Origin: Candidatus Caldarchaeum sp.
Lineage (GTDB): Archaea > Thermoproteota > Nitrososphaeria_A > Caldarchaeales > Caldarchaeaceae
NCBI GenBank assembly: GCA_025054515.1
Contig: JANWZT010000001.1
Location: 1-46,152 of the forward strand
Length of the DNA: 46,152 nucleotides
Direction of reading: 5' to 3'
This document shows positions 22,635-31,152 of the stretch, in pieces (the stretch's first letter is position 1; every line of letters starts with the position of its first letter). The position numbers and the translations under genes are program-made. The notes beneath the pieces are model-generated. The model was given only the letters and a program-made list of their open reading frames with translations. It was not told the origin of the DNA and searched no databases.

Positions 22635-23666
22635 TTATGGCCGTCGGGCCTCGGCCGGCGGTAGGAAACGGTCGGTGAAAAGCTCGTTCACGGAAATCTT
22701 CCTCGGCAACTCCATTCCTTCGGTAACTATGTCGATGTGCCGTGCGAGCCTCTGCGGAGACGCGTAGCACAGCCCATTCTGCCGGACTTCGGGAGTGAGG
22801 ACGAGTTTGTCGATGGCGAGTAGTAGCCTTTCTTTCTCTATGGTGGCGTTGACGGTCGGGTCTTTTATCCGGAGGAAGTTTATGGTCTGGTCTGGGTTTT
22901 TGATGGATTCCTGCCAGCCGTAAATCACGCCTTCGACGATGACTCTAACGGTTGCCGGGTCTTTCTCGATGACGTCCTTCCGTGTGACGAGAGCCAAGCC
23001 GTAAAGGTCCAGCCCGTATTCGGGATAGTGGAAGACGACGATGTCTTCGCCACGTACACCCAACTGCTTCAGCGTCAAAACAGCGTCTATGAAAGGCGCC
23101 GTCGCATCCACTTCACCCCTTACAAGAAGAGGCTCCCTCAGGGCAGGCGAAACAGAAACCCATTCAACGGACTGCGGGTTGATTCCGACGTTTCGGGCGA
23201 ACAACGGGAACAACCGCCTTGCAGCAGCTCCTTCCGGCGCCGCAATCTTTTTACCCTGCAGGTCTTTGGGAGCCGCGATGCCCGTTTTCTTCAAAGTCAT
23301 GATGCTGAGCGGCGAATAGTTGTAGACAACGCATAGAGCCAGCAGCTCCCTGCCGGGGTTTTTGCTGTTGAACTCCGTAAGAACGGCGAGGTCGACGATT
23401 CCAAAGTCGTAGGCCCCGGCCGCGATTTTCGACGCCGCGTCGGCGGAGCCGTAGCCTCTGTCAACGATGACAGCGTATCCCCGGCTGGAGTAGAAGCCTT
23501 TATCGACGGGGACGAGGTAGGGTGCGTAGACTCCTTGCCAAGCCCAGTCGGTGGTGAATTTGACTTGTTTTACCTGAGCTGGTGTGACGAATACCGGGGG
23601 GATGAAGAGGCCGACGACGAACCCGACGGCGAGGAAAACTACAGCTACGATTGCTGTTGTTTTCAC
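22635..23666 (-). CDS. NMT1/THI5-like ABC substrate-binding protein, orphan
   Basis: The 343-residue protein has an N-terminal hydrophobic signal/anchor (residues 4-23) and a two-lobe type II binding fold: FTTDWAWQGVYAPYLVPVDKGFYSSRGY, DFGIVDLAVL and LQGKKIAAPEGAAARRLFP. This layout is shared by binding proteins for pyrimidine precursors of thiamine, sulfonates and nitrate. The WAWQG region fits the NMT1/THI5-like subgroup, so a thiamine-precursor ligand is plausible given the nearby thi operon, but this is weak. No permease or ATPase gene is adjacent. The GTG 23666 start is 27 bp from a TATTTAAA box. Confidence 0.8.
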   Translation of the reverse strand: MKTTAIVAVVFLAVGFVVGLFIPPVFVTPAQVKQVKFTTDWAWQGVYAPYLVPVDKGFYSSRGYAVIVDRGYGSADAASKIAAGAYDFGIVDLAVLTEFNSKNPGRELLALCVVYNYSPLSIMTLKKTGIAAPKDLQGKKIAAPEGAAARRLFPLFARNVGINPQSVEWVSVSPALREPLLVRGEVDATAPFIDAVLTLKQLGVRGEDIVVFHYPEYGLDLYGLALVTRKDVIEKDPATVRVIVEGVIYGWQESIKNPDQTINFLRIKDPTVNATIEKERLLLAIDKLVLTPEVRQNGLCYASPQRLARHIDIVTEGMELPRKISVNELFTDRFLPPAEARRP

Positions 23667-23688
23667 ATCGTATTAGTGAGCGGCTTGT

Positions 23689-23696
23689 ATTTAAAC
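23689..23696 (-). promoter_or_regulatory. TATA box of the substrate-binding protein gene
   Basis: TATTTAAA (plus-strand reading) is centred about 27 bp from GTG 23666, giving a leaderless message on the minus strand. Confidence 0.5.
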
Positions 23697-23735
23697 CGGT
23701 TAAACGCATCCGCCAGAAAAAGGTAAAAAGCCGAT

Positions 23736-24806
23736 GTGAAACTGTTCACCATCATGAAGAAGTATAGTGTCGCGATTCTCGGCGCCACGGGCATGGTCGG
23801 CCAGCACTACATCAAGATGCTCTACAACCATCCATGGTTTAAGGTTACGGCGTTGACTGGGAAGGAGTCGGTGGGGAAGAAGTATGTGGAGGCGGTGAGG
23901 GGCGAGGCTCCTGCTCCGCCGAAGGAGATTGCGGAGATGGAGGTTTTGCCCACCGACCCGAAGAAAGTGGACGCTGATTTCGTCTTTTCGTGTCTTCCGA
24001 CGGAGGCGGCGCGGGAATCTGAACCTCTCTTCGCTAAAGCGGGCATCCCTGTTTTCAGCGACGCCGCCGCATACAGGATGGAGGAAGACGTGCCGCTCAT
24101 CGTTCCCGAAATCAACCCCGACCACCTCAACCTCGTGAAACAACAGCGTAAAAACCGCGGCTGGGACGGCTACATCGTCACAACCCCCAACTGCACAACC
24201 GTAGGCCTCGTCCTCCCCCTACATCCGCTACACATCAACTTCGGAATCAAGCGGGTCATCGTGACGACGATGCAGGCTGTTTCGGGCGCTGGATATCCCG
24301 GCGTCGCCTCGCTGTCCATCATGGGCAACATCATCCCATACATCTCGGGCGAGGAGAAAAAAGTCGAGACAGAGACCGCCAAAATATTCGGCCGCCTCCA
24401 CGACAACCACCTCCACTACGACGACGTCGAAGTCTTCGCAACATGCACACGCGTCCCGACCCTCGACGGCCACATGGAATCCATCTACGTCGAAACCGAG
24501 AAAAAAATAACGCCCGAAACAGTGACGCAGGCCCTCGAAGAATATGTTTCGGTTCCGCAGGAGCTGAACCTTCCAACCGCCCCGTCGAAGCCCATCATCG
24601 TCCGCAAAGAACCCGACAGGCCTCAGACACGGATAGACGTTGACGCTGGCTCGGTTCCCGGCATGGCCGTGACGGTCGGCCGCATCCGGGTCGAGGACAA
24701 CAGGGCCCGGTTTATTTCCCTCAGCCACAACCTCATCAGGGGAGCCGCTGGCGGAACCATCCTGACCGCGGAGCTGGCCCATCACATGGGTTTGCTGGAG
24801 GAATGA
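23736..24806 (+). CDS. asd: Aspartate-semialdehyde dehydrogenase, archaeal/fungal type
   Basis: This NADP enzyme of 356 residues reduces aspartyl phosphate to aspartate semialdehyde. It has the Rossmann motif ILGATGMVGQHYIKML, the catalytic Cys in VTTPNCTTVGLVLPL, and DDVEVFATCTRVPTLDGHM with the catalytic His region. Malonyl-CoA reductases of some archaea are close relatives, so sequence alone cannot exclude that activity. Its position is telling: it heads the aro operon, and its product is the substrate of the next enzyme. An internal ATG at 23754 (MKKYSVAILGATG) fits the family N-terminus better than GTG 23736 and has a TATA-like AAAGGTAAAAAG about 27 bp before it. Confidence 0.9.
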   Translation: MKLFTIMKKYSVAILGATGMVGQHYIKMLYNHPWFKVTALTGKESVGKKYVEAVRGEAPAPPKEIAEMEVLPTDPKKVDADFVFSCLPTEAARESEPLFAKAGIPVFSDAAAYRMEEDVPLIVPEINPDHLNLVKQQRKNRGWDGYIVTTPNCTTVGLVLPLHPLHINFGIKRVIVTTMQAVSGAGYPGVASLSIMGNIIPYISGEEKKVETETAKIFGRLHDNHLHYDDVEVFATCTRVPTLDGHMESIYVETEKKITPETVTQALEEYVSVPQELNLPTAPSKPIIVRKEPDRPQTRIDVDAGSVPGMAVTVGRIRVEDNRARFISLSHNLIRGAAGGTILTAELAHHMGLLEE

Positions 24807-24811
24807 CGTGA

Positions 24812-25600
24812 TTGGTTTTCGGTAAACAGGTTCGGCTGAACAGGCTTTTGGAGAACGGGCGGATGCTCTGCGTCCCGATGGACCACGGTGTTTCGGTAGG
24901 CCCCGTTCAAGGACTTGAGCAGATTGACGCGATGATGTATTTGCTTGAAGAGGCGGGTGTGACGGCTCTTCTCGCCCACAAAGGTGTTTTCCGTTCGTTG
25001 AAAAGGCCTTTGAAAGTCGGGTCCATCATGCATCTGTCGGGAAGCACTCAACTTAGCAGCCGATATAACCGTAAAGTCGCCGTGGCATCCGTCGAAGAGG
25101 CCCTTCGTCTGGGAGTTGACGCGGTCTCGGTTCACATCAACGTGGGAGGGAGCGACGACGACGTGATGTTGCAGCATCTCGGCGAAACCGCTGACGCATG
25201 CGATGAATGGCAGGTTCCGTTGATAGCGATGATGTATCCCCGCGGCGAGAACATCAAGGACGCCAACGACCCGTGGGTCATCAGCCACGTCGCAAGGGTT
25301 GGAGCTGAGCTGGGCGCCGACATCGTCAAAACACCTCTGCCGTCGGCCAACGTCCGCGACATCGAGAAAATCGTCAAAAGCGTTCCCGCGCCAATCGTCG
25401 CCGCCGGAGGCCCGAAGATGGACAGGGACGAAGACGTTCTCCGTCTCGCATACGCCGCCGTAGCAGGTGGATGCCTTGGAATAACCTTCGGCCGCAACGT
25501 CTTCCAGCATAGGTCGCCGGCGGATATGGTGAAGGCCCTCCGTAAAATCGTGTTGGAAAACCGCTCGGTCGAAGAAGCGTTGTCGGTTCTGACGCCATGA
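24812..25600 (+). CDS. aroA': 2-amino-3,7-dideoxy-D-threo-hept-6-ulosonate synthase
   Basis: This class I aldolase-fold protein (262 residues) condenses aspartate semialdehyde with 6-deoxy-5-ketofructose 1-phosphate, the first step of the archaeal route to 3-dehydroquinate. MLCVPMDHGVSVGPVQGL, LLAHKGVF (region of the Schiff-base Lys family) and GADIVKTPLP with the Lys, then PIVAAGGPKMD, match this family rather than glycolytic FBP aldolase. It starts with TTG six bases after asd and overlaps the next gene by ATGA. Classical DAHP synthase is not present here. Confidence 0.93.
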   Translation: MVFGKQVRLNRLLENGRMLCVPMDHGVSVGPVQGLEQIDAMMYLLEEAGVTALLAHKGVFRSLKRPLKVGSIMHLSGSTQLSSRYNRKVAVASVEEALRLGVDAVSVHINVGGSDDDVMLQHLGETADACDEWQVPLIAMMYPRGENIKDANDPWVISHVARVGAELGADIVKTPLPSANVRDIEKIVKSVPAPIVAAGGPKMDRDEDVLRLAYAAVAGGCLGITFGRNVFQHRSPADMVKALRKIVLENRSVEEALSVLTP

Positions 25601-26598
25601 AGAAAATCGTCGTCAACGTGGGCGGGAGCGAGGAGCTTCTGCGGAAGGCCGTCAAGCTCGGTGTCGGCTCTTTCGTCTCCGACAAGCCTTTGGAAAACCT
25701 TGAAACATACGTGCCGGCCCGTGACGGATATGAAAGGCATGGCGACGGCCGTGCTTTTGTTCCCCGCGTCGTCGTCAAATCCCCTAAGGATTTGGAGGCT
25801 GTGGTGGAGCATGCCCGGAAAGGGGTCGGCGAAGTGGTTATCGCGACGCCTGACTGGAAGATAATTCCCGTCGAAAACCTGCTGGCCATGGTTGAAGGGC
25901 TGAACTGCCGAATCCTCGCCGAGGTTTCAAACGTATCTGAAGCGGAGCTTTTCATCAACATTTTGGAGAAGGGGGTTGACGGTGTGATGGCGAAGCCATC
26001 ATCCGAGCAGGAGCTGAAGATTCTGGTGGAATTGATGAAGAAGCCTGTCGAGGTTGGGTTGGTTGAGGCAGTTGTCGAGGATGTTAGGGACGTCGGCGTC
26101 GGAGACCGTGCGTGCGTGGATACGGTCACGATGATGGAAAGCGGCGAAGGACTGCTTGTCGGAAGCAGGGCCTACATGTTCTTCCTCATCCACAACGAAT
26201 CGATTGGCTCGAGCTTCACTTCTCCGAGGCCTTTCCGAGTCAACGCCGGAGCAGTCCACAGCTACGTTCTCATGCCCGACGGCTCCACACGCTACCTCTC
26301 TGAACTCGAGTCGGGAGACCGCGTGCTGATCGTTTCGCGGACAGGCCGAACCAGGATAGCATCGGTCGGCCGCGTCAAAATCGAAAGAAGGCCTCTGCGT
26401 TTGGTCAGGGCACGAGTAGATGGCGTGTTGGGGACGGTGACGGTCCAGAACGCCGAAACCATCCGCTTCGTCAAACCAAACGGGGAGCTCGTTCCCGTGA
26501 CGGAGCTGAAAAAAGACGACCGAATACTCTGCCACGTTACAGAGGCCCGGGGCCGTCACTTTGGAATGGCCGTCGAAGAAACCGTCATAGAAAAATAG
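25597..26598 (+). CDS. aroB': 3-dehydroquinate synthase II (archaeal)
   Basis: The 333-residue enzyme oxidatively deaminates and cyclises the preceding product to 3-dehydroquinate. The stretch SGEGLLVGSRAYMFFLIHNES and FRVNAGAVHSYVLMPDG are hallmarks of the archaeal DHQ synthase II family, which is unrelated to bacterial AroB. It overlaps the upstream gene by four bases and is followed after 35 bases by aroD. Confidence 0.95.
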   Translation: MKKIVVNVGGSEELLRKAVKLGVGSFVSDKPLENLETYVPARDGYERHGDGRAFVPRVVVKSPKDLEAVVEHARKGVGEVVIATPDWKIIPVENLLAMVEGLNCRILAEVSNVSEAELFINILEKGVDGVMAKPSSEQELKILVELMKKPVEVGLVEAVVEDVRDVGVGDRACVDTVTMMESGEGLLVGSRAYMFFLIHNESIGSSFTSPRPFRVNAGAVHSYVLMPDGSTRYLSELESGDRVLIVSRTGRTRIASVGRVKIERRPLRLVRARVDGVLGTVTVQNAETIRFVKPNGELVPVTELKKDDRILCHVTEARGRHFGMAVEETVIEK

Positions 26599-26633
26599 GC
26601 GTTGGAAAGCTTTCTGGCTGGGCGGCGTTTTCC

Positions 26634-27323
26634 GTGAAAACTCTAATCTGTGCCTCGGTTTTCGGAAAGGATGAGGACGAGCTCGTTGAACGTGTTTCGC
26701 AGGCGTTGGGCCGCGGCGCCGACTTGGTCGAGGTGAGGCTTGACCTTTCGAATTACACGGATGTTGACCGGCTTTGTTCCGTGCTCGGGCCTTTTTCGGA
26801 GAAGCTCGTCGTTACCTGCCGGCCCGTGGAAGAAGGCGGCAAATCAACTCTTCCGAAGGATGAGCGGCTGAATTTGCTGGAGAAATTGGCGGAGATGGGC
26901 GTGGGCTACGTCGACGTGGAGCTGAAAATCGTGGATGATGATGCCGCCGCCCGTTTGAAGAAACTTTGCCGTCGGTTGATTGTTTCGTGGCACAACTTCG
27001 AAACCACTCCAGACACCATGACGCTCGTCGACGTCGGCCGCAAATGCTTGAGACACGGCGACATCGCCAAAATAGTCACCTTCTCCCGCGGAGCCGAAGA
27101 CAACTACCGCTTGCTCGGCGTTTACTCGTTTCTGCCGAGGACCAAGGTTGTGGCCTTCTGCATGGGTGAGGAAGGATGGATTACGAGGGTTCTTTCGATG
27201 GCGGCTGGAGCTCCTATCGCGTATGCTTCGCTGGATGAGTTGAGGACGGCGCCGGGCCAGCTCCGTGTCGAGGAGATGGTGGCGATGAGGGACAGCATCG
27301 TTCAGGGAGTGGCGGTGGATTGA
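26634..27323 (+). CDS. aroD: 3-dehydroquinate dehydratase, type I
   Basis: This type I enzyme (229 residues) forms a Schiff base and converts dehydroquinate to dehydroshikimate. The general-base His is in VSWHNFETTPD and the Schiff-base Lys in GDIAKIVTFSRG. VEVRLDLSNY and FSEKLVVTCRPVEEGG are typical N-terminal segments. The gene begins with GTG 26634 and overlaps aroE by TTGA. Confidence 0.95.
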   Translation: MKTLICASVFGKDEDELVERVSQALGRGADLVEVRLDLSNYTDVDRLCSVLGPFSEKLVVTCRPVEEGGKSTLPKDERLNLLEKLAEMGVGYVDVELKIVDDDAAARLKKLCRRLIVSWHNFETTPDTMTLVDVGRKCLRHGDIAKIVTFSRGAEDNYRLLGVYSFLPRTKVVAFCMGEEGWITRVLSMAAGAPIAYASLDELRTAPGQLRVEEMVAMRDSIVQGVAVD

Positions 27324-28159
27324 GGACGGGGTTGCTGGGGGTGATTGGCTATCCCGTCGGCCATTCGGTTTCGCCGGCGATGATGAACGCGGCCCTCGGA
27401 GAAGCGGGGATTCACGGCGTCCTCTACATAGCCGTGGAGGTTAAGCCGCGTGATTTGAAAAGCTTCGTCTCGTCGGCGCGTTACATGAACTTCATCGGCT
27501 TCAACGTAACGATTCCTCACAAGGTTTCCGTGATGCGGTTTCTCGACCGGTTGGACAAATCGGCGAAGGCCGTCGAGTCGGTGAACGTCGTCAAGCTCGT
27601 CGGCGAAAGGGCCGTCGGCTACAACACAGATGTCGCCGGTGTGGCCGCCTCCGTTCCCGAGCCCGATGAAGGACGGGCCGTGGTTTTGGGTGTTGGGGGT
27701 GCGGCGAGGGCCGCGGCCGTAGCGTTGTGGGGTAAGGGATATGATGACCTCGTGTTCGCGGGCCGTAGGGCTTCTTCGATGAATGAGTTTGATAGGTTTG
27801 CGAGGCGGAAAAACATCCGCATTCAGCTGGTTAGGTTTGGCTCCCGCGAGCTTTCCGAAGCAGTGAAGGAGGCGGAGCTTCTTGTCAACGCAACACCCGT
27901 CGGCATGTTCCCCAAAACAAATCAGTCACCCATCCCGTCTAACATCATCCACAGAGACCTCACCGTCTTCGACATGGTCTACAACCCCGTCCAAACCAAG
28001 CTCCTCAAAACAGCCAAAGCACGGGGAGCCAAAACCATCGGAGGACTCCGGATGCTCGTCAAACAAGGTTCCGAAGCGTTGAAAATCTGGCTCGGCATCG
28101 AAGCCAACGAGAAAACGATGGAAAAGGCGGCGTTGAAGGCGTTGGGGCGGAGACGTTGA
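27320..28159 (+). CDS. aroE: Shikimate dehydrogenase
   Basis: The 279-residue enzyme reduces dehydroshikimate to shikimate with NADPH. It has GYPVGHSVSPAMMNAAL (shikimate-binding Ser-x-Ser), GFNVTIPHKV (catalytic Lys), GYNTDVAG (the Asp partner), VVLGVGGAARAAA (NADP fold) and LLVNATPVGMFP. It starts with TTG inside the aroD stop and its own stop overlaps the shikimate kinase start in the same way. Confidence 0.96.
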   Translation: MRTGLLGVIGYPVGHSVSPAMMNAALGEAGIHGVLYIAVEVKPRDLKSFVSSARYMNFIGFNVTIPHKVSVMRFLDRLDKSAKAVESVNVVKLVGERAVGYNTDVAGVAASVPEPDEGRAVVLGVGGAARAAAVALWGKGYDDLVFAGRRASSMNEFDRFARRKNIRIQLVRFGSRELSEAVKEAELLVNATPVGMFPKTNQSPIPSNIIHRDLTVFDMVYNPVQTKLLKTAKARGAKTIGGLRMLVKQGSEALKIWLGIEANEKTMEKAALKALGRRR

Positions 28160-29004
28160 AAGGCCGTGGAAAAGCAGGCGGAGCGGTTTCGATAGTCAAC
28201 GCCATATCGATAGGACGTGGCGCGGCCCTTGGAATCGGCCTCGAAACAACGGCGACGCTCCAAATCATCGACGAGCCCGTGTATACGTTGACGATAAACG
28301 GCGAACATGCCGAGCCGGTCCTCGCCAAAGCGGTCGTCGAAACCTTTTCACGTCAAACGGGTGTCGAAGCCTTGGGTGCGCGGGTGGAAACCGTGTCGAA
28401 CATCCCCGTCGCCGTCGGTTTGAAGAGCTCCAGCTCAGCGGCCGTAGCTATAGCGAAGGCCTTCCTCGACGCCGTGGGAAAAACCATGCCAACGGAGGAA
28501 CTGCTGAAAAACGTTGCAGACGCTTCCGTCGCCTCGGGAACTTCCATAACCGGTGCGATGGACGACGCCGCCGCGTGCATGCTGGGCGGAGCGGTGGTAA
28601 CCGACAACATCAAACGGAAAATCCTACGGCGGCAAAAAATCGCGGAGAAGCTCGAAGCCATCGTCTACGTGCCCCACGGCAGAACATACACGTCGCAGTT
28701 CAGAAAAGAACTTTTGACACCGGTCAAATTCGTCGTCGAAACAGCTTTCAACCTCGCCCTCAACGGCCAATACTGGACGGCCATGACCATCAACGGCTTA
28801 GCCCATTCCGCCGCGCTCGGCCTTCCCACACAGCCCACGATCAAAGCCCTCGAAGCAGGAGCGTTGGCGGCTGGTTTGTCGGGCACGGGCCCGGCGGTAG
28901 CGGCCGTAGCCCATGAAGAGAAGGCGGACAAAGTGGCCGAGGCCTTGCAACTTTACGAAGGCAAAGTTATCAGGTGCTCCGTCAACAGAGGCGACGGCAG
29001 TTGA
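28156..29004 (+). CDS. aroK: Shikimate kinase, archaeal GHMP type
   Basis: The 282-residue GHMP-superfamily kinase phosphorylates shikimate and replaces the bacterial NMP-type AroK. The ATP-binding motif is PVAVGLKSSSSAAVAIA, with SIGRGAALGIGLET upstream and GLSGTGPAVAAVAHEEKAD (GHMP motif 3) near the end. Its place between aroE and EPSP synthase confirms the function. TTGA overlaps mark both ends. Confidence 0.95.
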   Translation: MKGRGKAGGAVSIVNAISIGRGAALGIGLETTATLQIIDEPVYTLTINGEHAEPVLAKAVVETFSRQTGVEALGARVETVSNIPVAVGLKSSSSAAVAIAKAFLDAVGKTMPTEELLKNVADASVASGTSITGAMDDAAACMLGGAVVTDNIKRKILRRQKIAEKLEAIVYVPHGRTYTSQFRKELLTPVKFVVETAFNLALNGQYWTAMTINGLAHSAALGLPTQPTIKALEAGALAAGLSGTGPAVAAVAHEEKADKVAEALQLYEGKVIRCSVNRGDGS

Positions 29005-30287
29005 AAACAGCTTTGGTCAGTTGTTCGAAGGTCGAGGGCGCTGTCGAAGCACCGCCCAGCAAAAGCTACACACACAGGGCCTTCGCCATAGCAACCCTCA
29101 CATCCGAAAAAACCACCATCCACAACCCACTCATTTCCCGCGACACCATCGCAACAATCACCGCGTCACAGATGCTGGGCGCAACGATAAGAGAGAAAGG
29201 TGGCGTTTACGAAGTTGTGGGCCTGCATAGATTCCGCACACCCGACAACGTCATCGACGTAATGAACTCCGGCACAACGCTCCGGCTCTACACAGGCCTT
29301 TCAACGCTGGTGGAAAAAGGGTACACGGTTTTGACCGGCGACGAAAGCATCCGCAGACGCCCCATGGCCGCCCTACTCCAATCCCTCAACGAAATAGGAG
29401 CCGAATGCTGGTCGACGAAACAGAACGGAGCCGCACCCGTCGTCGTGAAAGGAGGAAACAGAATAGGAGGCGCCACCACAATCAAAGGCACCGAATCATC
29501 CCAGTATGTTTCATCCCTGCTGGTCACGGGCCTCAACGCCCACGACCAAATCACCGTCCACGTAAAAGACGAACTCGTTTCAAAACCCTACGTTGAAGCA
29601 ACCATCCAAATGGTCAAGCTCTTCGGCGGCCAAATCGATAGAAAAGGGTTTGAAATTTTCCGCACATGGCCTCAAACCCTTCACGGAATCGATTTCACGG
29701 TGCCCGGCGACTTTAGCTCAGCGGCTTTCATCGCCGCCGCTGCCCATCTCACCCAAGGCCGTGTCATCGTCAAAAACGTGTCGGAAACGCTTCCGCAGGC
29801 CGACTCGAAGATAGTCGAGATAGTCAAGCGTTACGGCTCAGACGCTTATTTTACTGATGATGGGTTGGTCATCGAAGGTGGACGCAGGCATGTGGACGCC
29901 GACGTTGTTTTGACAGATTCTCCCGACCTTCTGCCCGTGACAGCGGCCATCGCGGCTGTCAACGACGGCGTAACACGAATACGCGGGGTTGCTCACGCCC
30001 GTCTCAAGGAAAGCGACCGCATCTCGACCGTGGCCTCGGAAATCAGAAAGCTGAACATCGAAGTCGAAGAACACGACGACGGCCTCACCATACACGGCTC
30101 GTCCAAAACAGCCGGCGGCGTAGCGGTCGATACCTACGGCGACCACCGGCTTTTCATGGCCTTCACGGTCTTGGGCCTCGCCCTTGAAAAAGGCCTCGCC
30201 GTGAAAGGAGCGGAATCGGCGGATGTTTCCTACCCCGGGTTCTTGACCGACCTCAAAGCACTCGGCGCCAAAATCACCGTCATCTGA
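29001..30287 (+). CDS. aroA: EPSP synthase (3-phosphoshikimate 1-carboxyvinyltransferase)
   Basis: This 428-residue enzyme adds the enolpyruvyl group to shikimate 3-phosphate. EAPPSKSYTHRAFAIATL, MNSGTTLRLYTGL, RRRPMAALLQSLNEIGA, VPGDFSSAAFIAAAA and RLKESDRISTVASEI are diagnostic. TTG 29001 is used, because it overlaps the kinase stop and puts the family N-terminus (KTALVSCSKVEGAVEAPPSKS) at the start; an in-frame codon at 28974 only adds residues out of an overlapping gene. It is the last gene of the operon; aroC is not in the window. Confidence 0.96.
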   Translation: MKTALVSCSKVEGAVEAPPSKSYTHRAFAIATLTSEKTTIHNPLISRDTIATITASQMLGATIREKGGVYEVVGLHRFRTPDNVIDVMNSGTTLRLYTGLSTLVEKGYTVLTGDESIRRRPMAALLQSLNEIGAECWSTKQNGAAPVVVKGGNRIGGATTIKGTESSQYVSSLLVTGLNAHDQITVHVKDELVSKPYVEATIQMVKLFGGQIDRKGFEIFRTWPQTLHGIDFTVPGDFSSAAFIAAAAHLTQGRVIVKNVSETLPQADSKIVEIVKRYGSDAYFTDDGLVIEGGRRHVDADVVLTDSPDLLPVTAAIAAVNDGVTRIRGVAHARLKESDRISTVASEIRKLNIEVEEHDDGLTIHGSSKTAGGVAVDTYGDHRLFMAFTVLGLALEKGLAVKGAESADVSYPGFLTDLKALGAKITVI

Positions 30288-30328
30288 ACACATGTTTTTT
30301 ACCTTCCAGACGCGTCTGTTCCTCCGGG

Positions 30329-30559
30329 ATGAGAATCAGGCTGTCGCGTCAAGCACGTTACATGATAGAGTCGACGATTCTCGCCCTGCTCTACACGGTT
30401 GTCCCCGTCGTCTTTCTGTACGCTCTGCAGGCCTTCCGCCTGACGACCCCGCCTTTTCTCATCATCTGGCTGGTAGCTACACTCGGCTGGACCGCGTTGA
30501 TAACCTACGTCTACGTCAAGAAAATTTCAAAACACGGCGGATTCACGTTTAGGGAATAA
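30329..30559 (+). CDS. Small two-helix membrane protein
   Basis: The 76-residue protein has two predicted membrane helices (about residues 13-34 and 42-62) and a basic tail, VKKISKHGG. No family is recognised. A T-rich TTTTTTACC just before (30295-30303) lies about 28 bp from the ATG and could serve as both the end of the aro operon and a TATA-like element. Confidence 0.6.
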   Translation: MRIRLSRQARYMIESTILALLYTVVPVVFLYALQAFRLTTPPFLIIWLVATLGWTALITYVYVKKISKHGGFTFRE

Positions 30560-30594
30560 CTTTTTCAATAACCCCGGCTCAAACAAAAAATAGC

Positions 30595-31077
30595 ATGGCG
30601 ACCTCTTTCGCCGTAAGCTTCGAAAACCGCATCCGACGCGATAGAACCATCTTCATCCTGAAGCTGGAATTTCTCATCATCTTCACGTCGGCTTTTGTGG
30701 TTCTTTCAATCACGAACCAGCATATTCTGCTCAAAACCGTCTTCGCCGGACTTGCTTCAGCGACATTCTTCATCCTCCTGAAAGACCGTCTGCAGAGAGC
30801 GGGACGGAGGCTGCGGAGGGCCGTCGTCCGTTCCGTCAGATACGCCGGCCCCGACTGGTTTTTCTTCCTGCCGGTGAACCAGCCGTTTTCGCTAAATCCC
30901 GCTGGATACGAAATCGAGGCCGTTTCGGAGGATTTTCGGCTTATCCGGTTTCTGGACTGGAAGCCGTGGAAAATTGGTCAGCAGCTGCTGGTCCTGTCGG
31001 ACGTTAGCGGGAAGGTTTTGGCTGTGAGGGATATAAGGCAGCCCTTGAAGCTTGAGTTGCTGAAAAATCTGGCTTGA
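30595..31077 (+). CDS. Membrane protein with soluble C-terminal domain, unknown
   Basis: The 160 residues begin with two hydrophobic helices (about residues 22-40 and 47-62), followed by an Arg-rich stretch (RLQRAGRRLRRAVVRSVRY) and a cytoplasmic domain of about 75 residues with aromatic clusters such as PDWFFFLPVN. No family is recognised. It stands on the same strand as the previous small membrane protein, 35 bases downstream, and the two may belong together. Confidence 0.6.
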   Translation: MATSFAVSFENRIRRDRTIFILKLEFLIIFTSAFVVLSITNQHILLKTVFAGLASATFFILLKDRLQRAGRRLRRAVVRSVRYAGPDWFFFLPVNQPFSLNPAGYEIEAVSEDFRLIRFLDWKPWKIGQQLLVLSDVSGKVLAVRDIRQPLKLELLKNLA

Positions 31078-31152
31078 GAGCATGAAAGGTTTTTACGGAG
31101 ACTATATAGGTAAAAGCTTTGAATCCGTTAACTATAGAGAGAGGTCATGCGG

